This document shows, piece by piece, positions 33,866-42,646 of a DNA stretch of 42,917 bases. Origin of the DNA: Methylocystis sp. L43 (lineage in GTDB: Bacteria; Pseudomonadota; Alphaproteobacteria; Rhizobiales; Beijerinckiaceae). The DNA lies in contig NZ_JADNRA010000011.1 of the NCBI RefSeq assembly GCF_015709525.1, forward strand, positions 1 through 42,917. Reading direction: 5' to 3'. The notes under the pieces were generated by a model. The model saw only the letters and a program-made list of their open reading frames with translations, did no database searches and was not told where the DNA came from. The first letter of the stretch is position 1, and every line of letters starts with the position of its first letter. The position numbers and the translations under genes are program-made.

Positions 33866-33973
33866 ATGTGCGGACGCTTCATGCAGCATCTGTCCTGGGA
33901 AGAGCTTTTCTCCGGGGCTCCGTTAGCGCTTGGCCTTGTCGAAGGCTTCAAGCGGGGGCATGCTGATATTTGA
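33866..33973 (+). pseudogene. N-terminal stub of an SRAP (HMCES/YedK-type) protein
   Basis: The first codons read MCGRFMQHLSWEELF, the invariant start of SRAP proteins, where Cys2 forms a thiazolidine link to abasic sites in single-stranded DNA. After about 15 residues homology ends and a stop occurs at 33973. It is a truncated remnant. Confidence 0.75.
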
Positions 33974-34068
33974 TACGCCGATCACAGGGCAAATGACCGC
34001 TCAGATGGGCAAGGGCGCACACAGAGGCCGGCTTCGATTCAAGAGTAATGAGCTTCGGGAGGAACTCC

Positions 34069-34827
34069 ATGGAATCGAATGAAACGACTGCGCTCGAACA
34101 GTCTCGCGAATTTTCCGAAGCCGTAGGCCTGTTCGACTCGCTTGATAAGCTGCAGTCCGCCATTGACTATTTGATGACTCATGGATTCGATCGATCCGAA
34201 ATCAGCCTGCTCACCGAAGACGCGAAGACGCGCGAAAAGATTGGATCGAAACGCTCGGTCGAGATCGAGGACAGCGATGAAGCTCCTCGCATTTCCTACA
34301 TCGAAGCCGAGTCGCTTAATGAAGGCAAAGCTGCGCTCATCGGCCTGCTCTTCTATGTTGGCGCCATTGCTGGCGCGATCGCCGTTTGGACCATCTACGG
34401 CAGTTTCGCCGAGGCGATCGTTGCGGGCATTGGCGCTGGTATGGCCGCCAGCCTGGTTGGCGTGGGCGTCGGCGCATTCATTCGACGTCGTCAGCGCAAT
34501 TGGGTGCAGGCGCAATTAGCGCGCGGCTGGCTTCCCCAAATCCAATCCGATAGTGCTAACTTTTTTCATGGACGCCTCCCTCGAGTGAGATTCAACACCT
34601 CCACTCTGGCACATCGAGGCCGTCGGGGGGCGTCCACCCCATCAGAGCCGTTTCAACAGCGTGCTAGTCGTTCTGAGCGACGATTGCGCTACCAGTACCT
34701 CTTGCTGACTTTCTCCGTTTCTTCGACGGAGATCGTTGCGATAAATTTCGCGACAACGCTCTCGCACCGATCGCCGGCGGTATTCCCGCCCTCTCGTGAC
34801 CTGACGCCACCAACCGTAATCCCTTAA
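34069..34827 (+). CDS. Stress-type membrane protein with a foreign C-terminal extension
   Basis: The ATG at 34069 has GGGAGGA upstream. Residues 1-70 form a soluble alpha/beta domain (VGLFDSLDKLQSAIDYLMTH followed by FDRSEISLLTEDAKTREKIG), resembling general-stress-protein 17M-like domains. Residues 85-145 hold a glycine-rich double membrane hairpin (IGLLFYVGAIAGAIAVWTIY, IVAGIGAGMAASLVGVGVGA). After residue 155 or so the sequence changes in character (Arg/Ser/Thr-rich) and overlaps the 3' end of the convergent LysR gene by 164 bases. The true gene was probably cut near 34530 and now reads through into neighbouring DNA. The conserved part is convincing; function unknown. Confidence 0.68.
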   Translation: MESNETTALEQSREFSEAVGLFDSLDKLQSAIDYLMTHGFDRSEISLLTEDAKTREKIGSKRSVEIEDSDEAPRISYIEAESLNEGKAALIGLLFYVGAIAGAIAVWTIYGSFAEAIVAGIGAGMAASLVGVGVGAFIRRRQRNWVQAQLARGWLPQIQSDSANFFHGRLPRVRFNTSTLAHRGRRGASTPSEPFQQRASRSERRLRYQYLLLTFSVSSTEIVAINFATTLSHRSPAVFPPSRDLTPPTVIP

Positions 34828-35635
34828 GGACGCGTTGCATGACATCATCCTCGCGCCCCGTGGCGTAGATGGCGTACGTGGAATATGAGAACTCAGGAGC
34901 TCGACTTACACGATGCAACCGTCCGTCGGCCAAAAATGGCTGCGCACCGCCAATACGAAAATACCCCGCTCCGCCGACGCTCAGTATAAAGGTCAACGCG
35001 AGCGGACCCAGCGATATTGACAAGGGCGCAATGCTCAGCTTGGGAAAAGCGGCCTGGTGATTGACAGCGAATTCTGGCCCCCAATCGACGAAAACATACT
35101 CATTTGGATCGATTCTACCCTTTGGGTCGGTTGTTACCTGAATCAATTTCTCTTCAATGAGCAGTTCGCAGACAAGATCAGACCGTTGCGGCGGATTATG
35201 GAGAACGGCGAGGTCAAGCGAGCCCTCCTGCACGCGCTCGAGAAGTCGCGCAGGGGTGTCAACGTCCGCTGTTATCGCTGTTTCATACGATTCCGCATGC
35301 ATCCATATGAGCCAATCTGCTAGGAGCGGATACCAGAGACTGAATTCTCCACCTATGCTGAAACCACTCGCTCGCCCCACGGGCAGAGCCACTTGTCGAC
35401 AAGCGCCCTCCCATAACTGAACCATCGTCGTCGCGTAGCGCGCGAAGCGTTCGCCCGCCGACGTCAGACGCGCGCCCGCTTTATTGCGAACGAAGAGTGG
35501 TCGCTTGAGCTGACTTTCTAGAGTTCGAATTCTGGCGCTCACCGCTGCTTGCGTCAGGTGTAGACGATCCGCAGCAGCAATGAAGCTTCCACTCGCAACC
35601 ACTTCCAAGAAGGTCTTCGCTAGATTGACGTCCAT
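34664..35635 (-). CDS. LysR-family transcriptional regulator
   Basis: A 323-residue regulator. The winged helix-turn-helix MDVNLAKTFLEVVASGSFIA then ADRLHLTQAAVSARIRTLES (residues 1-45) is typical of LysR proteins. An effector domain of two lobes follows (LAVLHNPPQRSDLVCELLIE and LILSVGGAGYFRIGG-like segments). The last 25 residues are basic and variable. It is divergent from the heavy-metal RND operon at 36040 with about 400 bases between them, so it probably controls that operon and itself. Metal control by a LysR protein is unusual; the effector is not evident. Confidence 0.9.
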   Translation of the reverse strand: MDVNLAKTFLEVVASGSFIAAADRLHLTQAAVSARIRTLESQLKRPLFVRNKAGARLTSAGERFARYATTMVQLWEGACRQVALPVGRASGFSIGGEFSLWYPLLADWLIWMHAESYETAITADVDTPARLLERVQEGSLDLAVLHNPPQRSDLVCELLIEEKLIQVTTDPKGRIDPNEYVFVDWGPEFAVNHQAAFPKLSIAPLSISLGPLALTFILSVGGAGYFRIGGAQPFLADGRLHRVSRAPEFSYSTYAIYATGREDDVMQRVLKGLRLVASGHERAGIPPAIGARALSRNLSQRSPSKKRRKSARGTGSAIVAQND

Positions 35636-35795
35636 ATTTTACATATAAATTTCTTTTGTTCTATTTTCAACAATTTTGCGTTTGCGAAAAATGAATGCAA
35701 CGGTCACTCTTGGGGCTCAATCCAGACGGTGGAGCCCAAGCACGACGCAATTGAGTTGAACATGTGGACAGCAGACCCAATAAGGTGAAAGCCCT

Positions 35796-35852
35796 ATGCG
35801 CACAGCAGCTTCGACGCCACGGTTGATCGACGTAATTAAGCGAATCGCTTAG
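35796..35852 (+). other. Possible 18-codon leader ORF
   Basis: ATG at 35796 encodes MRTAASTPRLIDVIKRIA and stops at TAG 35850-35852; AAGGTG lies ten bases upstream. Its end overlaps the palindrome. It could be a leader peptide of the efflux operon or chance. Confidence 0.25.
35837..35851. promoter_or_regulatory. 15-base palindrome, possible operator
   Basis: TAAGCGA-A-TCGCTTA, perfect around one central base, about 190 bases ahead of the RND adaptor gene and 200 bases ahead of the divergent LysR gene. It suits a dimeric regulator; it lacks the exact T-N11-A LysR box, so the link to LysR is inference. Confidence 0.5.
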
Positions 35853-36039
35853 TTGGACGCGTCATCATGGCGCATGCGCACGCTATCCGCCGACGTTCCT
35901 GGAACGGACAATAACGCAACTCCCGAGCCGACATGCTGGCATCGAGAATGATGCAGTAAGCAGCAATCAACCTCCCTCGGAACACGCCGCAGCTCGCTGC
36001 CCCTAATGGCCAGAATCCGTTAATTCCCCAGAAGGTCTA

Positions 36040-37173
36040 ATGCATCACGCCCGATACCTTGGCGCTCAGCGCTTGCTCCTGGCCCTTACAATGGCCATTC
36101 CCGTCCGGGCGAGTTCGGAAACGAACGCTGGCGCAGGTCACGAAGTCGTTCTTCAGTTCAACGAAGCGCAGATCCGTGCGGGTGGGATCGAGACTCAGCT
36201 AGTAGTGCATGAGTCGAGTTTGGGCGAACTAGTCGTGCCGGGGGTCGTCACCGTCCCCCCGCAGCAAATGCGTGTTGTCGCTGCGCCGGCTGCAGGCCTC
36301 GTCGAAACATTGCTTGTCGTACCTGACGAAGATGTGAAGCAGGGCGCGCCTATCGCCACGCTGAAATCTTGGGACCTGATCGAAGCGCAGAGAAGCTTTC
36401 TCCATGCGCTTTCAGCTGCGAATCTAGCAGCCGAGAAACTGCGGCGCGACGAACAACTGTTCAAAGAACATATCATTGCGGAGCGACGTCTAATCGTCAC
36501 ACGAGCCGAAGCTATCCAGGCGCGCTCAGCGCTAGAGGAACGTAAGCAAATATTGTCGCTCGTCGGAATGTCAGACGAGGACGTCGCCTCATTGCAGCGC
36601 GAACGAACACTCGCGAGTTCCCTCCAAGTGCGCGCGCCGATTGCCGGCACCATTCTGCAGCGCCATGGCAAAACGGGCGAGCGCGTTCAAGCCTCGACGC
36701 CCCTTGTTACGATCGCGTGCCTTGATCCGATTTGGGTTAATTTGCAAATACCGATTATTCGCGCTGCAGCACTTGAAAGTGTCGACCGTGTGCACCTGCC
36801 GATCGCCGGCCTCGACGGCAAACTCATTCGAATTGGCCGCTCAGTCGATACTCCCACGCAATCGGTAAATGCCGTAGCCGAATTTCGTCCTGGTCGCCGC
36901 CCGCTGCGCCCTGGCCAGGCTGTGCAAGCAATCCTACACATCAATGGCAATTCACGCACTCAATGGCGTGTTCCAGCGGATGCGGTCGTCAGCCACCAGA
37001 ATCACAATTGGGTGTTCGTGCGTACAGCGGACGGTTTCGTCGCACGACCCGTGACCCTTGTTTCCGAAACGCCGCAATTCGCCTCCGTGCAGGGGTCTTT
37101 GAAAGCTGAAGAACGCGTCGCGACAGGCGGTCTATTGACCCTGCTGGCGGAACTCGCCGCGGCCGCGAAGTAA
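36040..37173 (+). CDS. Heavy-metal RND efflux periplasmic adaptor
   Basis: A 377-residue membrane-fusion protein, signal peptide MHHARYLGAQRLLLALTMAI...RAS. The adaptor body starts VVLQFNEAQIRAGGIETQLV, with lipoyl halves VVAAPAAGLVETLLVVPDED and LQVRAPIAGTILQRHGKTGE, a helical hairpin (residues 120-185), and barrel WRVPADAVVSHQNHNWVFVR. No His/Met N-terminal metal module of the CusB type is present, unlike the adaptor at the left edge. Ten bases separate it from the pump gene, and the outer-membrane gene follows, so it is the first gene of a complete efflux operon. CzcB-like by position; metal unknown. Confidence 0.9.
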   Translation: MHHARYLGAQRLLLALTMAIPVRASSETNAGAGHEVVLQFNEAQIRAGGIETQLVVHESSLGELVVPGVVTVPPQQMRVVAAPAAGLVETLLVVPDEDVKQGAPIATLKSWDLIEAQRSFLHALSAANLAAEKLRRDEQLFKEHIIAERRLIVTRAEAIQARSALEERKQILSLVGMSDEDVASLQRERTLASSLQVRAPIAGTILQRHGKTGERVQASTPLVTIACLDPIWVNLQIPIIRAAALESVDRVHLPIAGLDGKLIRIGRSVDTPTQSVNAVAEFRPGRRPLRPGQAVQAILHINGNSRTQWRVPADAVVSHQNHNWVFVRTADGFVARPVTLVSETPQFASVQGSLKAEERVATGGLLTLLAELAAAAK

Positions 37174-37183
37174 TCAGGAAACA

Positions 37184-40100
37184 ATGCTCGAAAAACTGAT
37201 CCGCCTTGCGCTTGGACAACGGCTCCTGGTTCTCATCGCCGCGCTCGGACTCGCGGTCTGGGGCGCCGTCAGCTATTTCAAACTCCCAATCGACGCTTTC
37301 CCTGACGTCGCTCCAGCACAGGTGCTGGTCGCCATGCGTGCGCCGGGCCTCACGCCTGAGGAGCTGGAAGCTCGCGTCACAGCGCCGATCGAACTCGCCG
37401 CTAAAGGTATTCCTCATCTTGTCCGGATGCGCTCCATCACGCGCTATTCGGTGGCGTTGCTGACTTTCGAATTCGAGGAGGGAACCGACATTTATTGGGC
37501 GCGCGTACAAGTCAATGAGCGGCTTGCCTTAGCCCAGGATCAGTTACCCGATGGCGTCAGTGGCGGGCTTGCGCCGATCGTGACGCCGCTCGGCGAGATG
37601 CTGATGTTCACAATCGTGGGCGGTGATTTATCCCCGTCGGAACAGCGCACGCTTTTCGACTGGACGATTCGTCCCGCCCTCCGCGGCCTGCCTGGCGTCG
37701 CTGATCTCAATAGACTTGGCGGTTTCGTGCGCACATTCGAAGTCGCGCCATCGCCTTCCGCCATGGCGGCGCGCGGCGTTACAGTAAAGATGCTCGATTC
37801 GAGCCTTCGAAACAATAACAGAAATGACGGCGCCGGCCGCGTACGGGACGGCGAGGAGGCGCTGCTGGTGCGCGCCGAAGGGAGGTTACGTTCTCTCGAC
37901 GATATTCGCTCGGTCGTCATCGCGGCGCACGACTCCGGCATCGTGCGTGTCGGCGACGTGGCAGAAGTGCGCTATGGCTCATTGGCGCGCAACGGCGTCG
38001 TCGTCCGCAATGGCGAGGACGAGGCGGTATGGGGCCTCGTGCTTGGCCTGCGCGGCGCCGATGCGCGCACCGTCGTAAGTGGCGTCAAGGCGAAACTCGC
38101 CGAACTCGAGCCGACCCTACCAAAGGGCGCCAGATTCGAAATCTTCTACGACCGCAGCGAACTGATCGGCAAGGCGGTGTGGACGGTGCAAAAGGTTCTA
38201 CTCGAAGCGATCGTCCTCGTCGTGGTTCTGCTTGCACTATTCTTGGGCAATCTGCGCGCGGCGATCGTCGTCTCGGTCATCCTGCCGCTCGCCGCGCTCG
38301 CGACCTTCGGCATCATGCGGCTGTCGGGCCTCTCCGCCAATATCATGTCTCTCGGCGGCCTCGCTATCGCCATCGGCCTGCTCGTCGACTGCGCCGTTGT
38401 CGTCGTCGAGAATGTCGAGCATCGCATGGCGAATGCGCATGACGCGACTCTCTCTGACCGCATTTTCATGACTCTGGAGGCGACGAAAGAGGTCGCAACG
38501 CCGCTTGTCTCTGGCGTTATCATCATCGTCACCGTCTTCCTTCCGTTGCTCTCGCTCGAAGGGTTGGAAGGTCGTTTGTTTTCGCCCGTCGCGCTCACCA
38601 TCGCATTCGCCCTCGGCTCTGCGCTCGTCCTGTCGCTAACCGTGGTGCCAGCGCTGAGCGCCACGCTGCTCAGGCCCGGTCATTCCGACGAGCCCTGGCT
38701 CGTGCGCAAGATCGCCGCGATCTACGAGCCCTTGCTCCTGCGCGCGCTCTCGAAGCCGTCGTGGGTCGCCGCCATCGCCTTCTTCGGCCTTATTGTCGCC
38801 GGCGTCGCCTATTCCCGCATCGGCCAGACATTCATGCCGGTGATGGACGAGGGAACGCCAGTCATCACTGTGCGCAAACATCCAACGGTTAGTGTCAAAG
38901 AAACCGCCGAGACCGACATGCGCATTCAACGCGAAATCATGAGTCGGGTGCCCGAAGTCAAGGGCATGATGGCGCGCGCCGGCGCTGACGAACTCGGCAT
39001 CGACCCTGTCGGACTCAACGATACCGACAACTTCCTCTCACTCGCGCCGCCAAACGAATGGCGCGGCAAGGGCATGGCCTGGTTGATGGGCGAAATCCGC
39101 GCGGTGCTCGACTCCACGCCAGGCATTTCTTACGCCTTTTCGCAGCCGATCGACATGCGCGTGCAGGAGATGATCATCGGCGCGCGCGGCGATGTCGTTG
39201 TCAAAATCTTTGGTGACGACATCAACGAGCTCAATCGCCTCACACGCGACGTGGAGGAGATTCTGCGTAAGATCAAAGGCGCGCGCGACGTCTTCGGCCT
39301 GCAGAACGATGGCATGCGTTATCTCACCGCGCGCGTCGACCGGCTTGCCGCCGGACGCTTCGGTCTCAATGCTGAGGAGATCCAGGATGCGCTGCGCGTC
39401 TGGGTCGACGGACAACAAGTTGGCATTGTTCTCGAAGGACCGATACGCACGCCGCTTGTCATTCGTGGATCCGAAACTTCGCGCCGCTCTTCGGTGGACT
39501 TCGCGCGGCTGCCGGTGGTGTCTTCGGAAGGAAAAGTTGTCGAACTGTCGCAAATTGCCCAGGTGCAGGCGGAGGACGGCCCCATCCAAGTGATTCGTGA
39601 ACAAGGTCGCCGATTCGCGACTGTGCTCGCCAACGTGTCGGAACGTGATCTCGTCGGCTTCGTTGACGAGGCGAAAAAGGCGGTCGGGCAAAATGTGAAG
39701 ACGCCGCCGGGCTATCGTTACCAATGGGGCGGGCAGTTTGAGAACCAACAGCGCGCCTCAGCGCGTCTTGCCATCGTCGTGCCCATCGCGCTGGCGTTGA
39801 TCTTTCTCCTGCTCTATCTGACCTTCAGTTCGATGCTGCAGGCGACGCTGGTATTTTGCAATGTGCCCTTTGCGGCGATTGGAGGCATTCTGGCCCTGTG
39901 GCTTTCGGGAGAATTCATGTCTGTGCCGTCGTCTGTCGGTTTCATTGCCCTTATCGGCATCGCCGTGCTCAACGGCGTTGTGCTGATCTCGTACATTAAC
40001 AAGCTAGTCGCGGAAGGCACGCGCACGACGCGCGAAGCTGTCGTCGAGGGCGCGCGCCGGCGCATGCGGCCGGTGATGCTCACCGCGGCCATTGCAGCCT

Positions 40101-40327
40101 TCGGTCTAATACCCTTTTTGTTTGCACATGGGCCGGGCGCCGAGATCCAGCGGCCCCTCGCGGTCGTGGTCATCGGCGGACTGATTTCAGCGACCGTGCT
40201 GACGCTCGTGCTGCTGCCGATTCTTTACGATCGCTCCGCTAATCTTAGTCTTTTTCTACGCCAGAAGCTGAGCGCCCGTGGAACTCGATCGCCAACGGCT
40301 CGCTGGCGCGAGGACGCGCGTTTATGA
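37184..40327 (+). CDS. Heavy-metal efflux RND pump (CzcA/CusA family)
   Basis: A 1047-residue inner-membrane proton antiporter, standard family length, twelve helices in two halves, each with a large periplasmic porter loop. The N-terminus MLEKLIRLALGQRLLVLIAA and FKLPIDAFPDVAPAQVLV are typical of the HME group. TM4 reads IAIGLLVDCAVVVVEN (A396, D402, E409): the middle Asp and the Glu are kept but the first Asp of the CzcA DFG motif is Ala, as in CusA. The porter segment PIDMRVQEMIIGARGDVVVK is CzcA-like and lacks the aligned CusA Met. Metal choice therefore remains open. AGGAAA lies ahead of the ATG, and the stop overlaps the next gene. Confidence 0.95.
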   Translation: MLEKLIRLALGQRLLVLIAALGLAVWGAVSYFKLPIDAFPDVAPAQVLVAMRAPGLTPEELEARVTAPIELAAKGIPHLVRMRSITRYSVALLTFEFEEGTDIYWARVQVNERLALAQDQLPDGVSGGLAPIVTPLGEMLMFTIVGGDLSPSEQRTLFDWTIRPALRGLPGVADLNRLGGFVRTFEVAPSPSAMAARGVTVKMLDSSLRNNNRNDGAGRVRDGEEALLVRAEGRLRSLDDIRSVVIAAHDSGIVRVGDVAEVRYGSLARNGVVVRNGEDEAVWGLVLGLRGADARTVVSGVKAKLAELEPTLPKGARFEIFYDRSELIGKAVWTVQKVLLEAIVLVVVLLALFLGNLRAAIVVSVILPLAALATFGIMRLSGLSANIMSLGGLAIAIGLLVDCAVVVVENVEHRMANAHDATLSDRIFMTLEATKEVATPLVSGVIIIVTVFLPLLSLEGLEGRLFSPVALTIAFALGSALVLSLTVVPALSATLLRPGHSDEPWLVRKIAAIYEPLLLRALSKPSWVAAIAFFGLIVAGVAYSRIGQTFMPVMDEGTPVITVRKHPTVSVKETAETDMRIQREIMSRVPEVKGMMARAGADELGIDPVGLNDTDNFLSLAPPNEWRGKGMAWLMGEIRAVLDSTPGISYAFSQPIDMRVQEMIIGARGDVVVKIFGDDINELNRLTRDVEEILRKIKGARDVFGLQNDGMRYLTARVDRLAAGRFGLNAEEIQDALRVWVDGQQVGIVLEGPIRTPLVIRGSETSRRSSVDFARLPVVSSEGKVVELSQIAQVQAEDGPIQVIREQGRRFATVLANVSERDLVGFVDEAKKAVGQNVKTPPGYRYQWGGQFENQQRASARLAIVVPIALALIFLLLYLTFSSMLQATLVFCNVPFAAIGGILALWLSGEFMSVPSSVGFIALIGIAVLNGVVLISYINKLVAEGTRTTREAVVEGARRRMRPVMLTAAIAAFGLIPFLFAHGPGAEIQRPLAVVVIGGLISATVLTLVLLPILYDRSANLSLFLRQKLSARGTRSPTARWREDARL

Positions 40328-41700
40328 GCTCTTGGTTGATCCTTGTCGCGGCAATATTTCTCGCCTATACGTCTTCCGCGTTACGCGCCGAAACTAAGGC
40401 GACACCCCCATTAATGCCAGCACAAGAAATGCTGCGCGTTGAAGTCCTTTTCGAGGGCAAGAAGAAGGTCCGGGTCAAACGCGCCAAGTCGTTACGTGTC
40501 GACAAGAGGCCGCGCGTCCGCAAGCCTGCATCCAATCAAGTGCTAGCCCAACATCTCGACATGGCCGTCGCTATCGATGCGCAAAGCAAGTCGCTTGAAG
40601 CGCAATATCGCGCGATCTCCGCGCGCTACGCCACCGCGAATTCGATCACGCCAGGATCGCCATATGTCGGCGGCTCGCAGCGTAGTGCGCTATCCGGAAA
40701 CTTACGCAACTACAATGAACTGGAAATGGAAGCCGGCATGCCCCTATGGCTGCCGGGGCAGCGCGACGCCTTTGAGGCGACGGTGACGACCGGGATTCGC
40801 GAAGTTGAGCAACGCTTCGCGTTACGTCGGCTGGATGTCGCGGGCCTATTGCGTGACGCCTGGTGGAATGCGAGTCGCGCGGCGCGAAATGTCGCCGTTG
40901 CCCGGACGCGCGTGATGACAGCCCATGATATCGGCCGGGATATGACCCGCCGCGTCGAACTCGGCGACGCCGCCCAGAGCGACGCGCTGCTCGCGACGAA
41001 CGAGACACTCGCCGCCGAAACGGAGCTCGCCCAGGCGGAAGGCGCCATGAAGGTTGCTCGGGTGAACTACATGGCGCTGACTGGCGGCGCGCCCCCGGAG
41101 GGCACGCTCGAATCGGTGCGTCCCGCAACTGATATAGAAGATCATCCAGCTTTGCGAACGCCGCGGGCAGCGCTCGTACGAGCTGAAGCCCAGCTGCGGC
41201 TCGTCGACGCGACACCCATCGCCAGTCCCGATATCGGCGTGTTCGGACGGCGCGAATACAACAATCAGTATTCGACCGACCCTTCGCAAATCGTCTCGAA
41301 CCAACGCACGGATTCGACCACTATTGGCGTTCGCATTCGCATTCCATTGCCAACACCTGGTCGCAATGCGCCGAGACGCGCAGAAGCGCGAGCCGAAATG
41401 GATCGCGCCCGGGCCGAATATGATCGCGCCAAGCGCGTCGTAACGGCGGAGATAAAGGCGGCGCGCGTGATGCTCGCTGCTACGCGGCGCGCCGCTGAAA
41501 TCGCCAACAACCGACTCTCAGTCGCCGATGAACAATTCGAACTGTCGCGCAAATCATATCGAATTGGCGAGGTAAGCGCGTTCGACCTCTATCGCGTGCG
41601 GCAGATCCAACTCGAGGCCCAGCGTATGCAGGCGAACGCCGCGATCAACGTTGGCGTCGCAATCTCGCGGCTCAACCAAGCGTTCGGTTACGCTCCATAG
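40324..41700 (+). CDS. TolC-family outer membrane efflux protein of the HME-RND operon
   Basis: A 458-residue outer-membrane channel (CzcC role). A signal peptide (SSWLILVAAIFLAYTSSALR) is followed by an unusual strongly basic segment (residues 40-62, EGKKKVRVKRAKSLRVDKRP), then the OEP helices (VAIDAQSKSLEAQYRAISAR and LSRKSYRIGEVSAFDLYRVR near the C-terminus). The ATG overlaps the pump's stop in ATGA. The basic insertion is not typical for the family and would lie at the periplasmic end of the mature protein. With the adaptor and pump it completes a tripartite system. Confidence 0.9.
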   Translation: MSSWLILVAAIFLAYTSSALRAETKATPPLMPAQEMLRVEVLFEGKKKVRVKRAKSLRVDKRPRVRKPASNQVLAQHLDMAVAIDAQSKSLEAQYRAISARYATANSITPGSPYVGGSQRSALSGNLRNYNELEMEAGMPLWLPGQRDAFEATVTTGIREVEQRFALRRLDVAGLLRDAWWNASRAARNVAVARTRVMTAHDIGRDMTRRVELGDAAQSDALLATNETLAAETELAQAEGAMKVARVNYMALTGGAPPEGTLESVRPATDIEDHPALRTPRAALVRAEAQLRLVDATPIASPDIGVFGRREYNNQYSTDPSQIVSNQRTDSTTIGVRIRIPLPTPGRNAPRRAEARAEMDRARAEYDRAKRVVTAEIKAARVMLAATRRAAEIANNRLSVADEQFELSRKSYRIGEVSAFDLYRVRQIQLEAQRMQANAAINVGVAISRLNQAFGYAP

Positions 41701-42011
41701 AGTTTTGTACCTATAATCAGTGGTTTACGCATCAAGGCCGCTGATGTTTCACGAAAGATGCCGATGCAGACCTTTATCGACTTGTGCTGACGGCGAACGA
41801 GCAAATAATCGTCGCGTGGCAAGGTCCTACAGCTCTAAATGGCGGACGCAAAGTGTACCACTAAACCGGCTTTGCTCTGTTATTTTTACGGCGGCGCAAA
41901 AGTGTACCGGTCCTGCTAGTGGGTCGCTTCAGCGAATTTGAATAGGGCGCTTCCCCCGGCTGGCTATCCCTGATTCGCTACTGCCATTGATTCGACCTTC
42001 AGGAGGCGAAG
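41701..42011. other. Intergenic region downstream of the efflux operon
   Basis: About 310 bases containing the IS21-like repeats. A 73-codon ORF (41720-41941) spans them and has no motif. AGGAGGCG at 42001 serves the IS630 transposase ORF. Confidence 0.45.
41841..41908. repeat. Direct repeats resembling IS21-type terminal repeats
   Basis: GGCGGACGCAAAGTGTACC (41841-41859) and GGCGGCGCAAAAGTGTACC (41890-41908). Short repeated AAAGTGTACC units near an end are a feature of IS21-family elements. No istA or istB gene remains in the window, so this is a solo end remnant. Confidence 0.6.
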
Positions 42012-42590
42012 ATGGCGCGGGAAGCAGTCGGCGTGAAGCGGTATGTGGTGCGCTTGAGCGGCGAGGAGCGGGCGCATCTGGAAGCCATGCTGCGCAAGGG
42101 CAAGTATGGGGCGAAGACGCTGATAAAGGCTCAAATTTTGCTGAAGGCGGACGTTTCCGAGGCGGGCGAAGGCTTGAGCGACGGCGAGATCATCGAACAA
42201 TTGGAGACGAGCGCGTCGATGGTCTATCGGGTGCGCAAGCAGCTCATAGAGGAGGGCTTCGCCGCGGTCTTGACGCGCAAGCCGCACACGCGTCCCTCCG
42301 TGCCGCGGATTTTTGACGGCGAGAAGGAAGCCAGGCTGATCGCCCTGTCCTGCTCGACGCCGCCGAAAGGCTATGCGCGCTGGACGTTGCGGCTGCTGGA
42401 AAAGAAAGTCGTCGAGCTCGAAATCGTCGAGACGGCGAGCGACAGCACGATCGGTCGTGTCTTAAAAAAACATTCTCAAACCCCATCGCAAGCAGCAGTG
42501 GGTGATTCCCCCGCAGGCCGACGCCAGCTTCGTCGCGGCGATGGAGGACGTTGTCAGGATACATCCTTTGATTAGAAAATCCCTGTTCGC
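42012..42590 (+). pseudogene. IS630-family transposase, frame broken at an A7 run and truncated
   Basis: Starts MAREAVGVKRYVVRLSGEER with strong AGGAGGCG. The helix-turn-helix part includes KTLIKAQILLKADVSEAGEG, LETSASMVYRVRKQLIEEGF and WTLRLLEKKVVELEIVETAS. At TTAAAAAAAC (42462-42471) the frame shifts; the continuation ILKPHRKQQWVIPPQADASF and VAAMEDV is in the plus-one frame. IS630 elements sometimes use frameshifting, but here the sequence also ends near 42560 before the DDE catalytic domain is complete, so it is a truncated copy. Confidence 0.88.
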
Positions 42591-42646
42591 GCGGCGCGTT
42601 GACATCATATTTGAGAATTTCGGCGCGCATTTTCGAGCTTTGACGC

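Larger units (their letters stand above)
35636..36039. other. Divergent promoter region of LysR and HME-RND operon
   Basis: About 400 bases. The LysR end (35640-35690) is AT-rich. A 15-base palindrome is at 35837 and an 18-codon ORF at 35796. AGAAGG is four bases before the adaptor ATG at 36040. No complete protein gene is seen. Confidence 0.5.
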
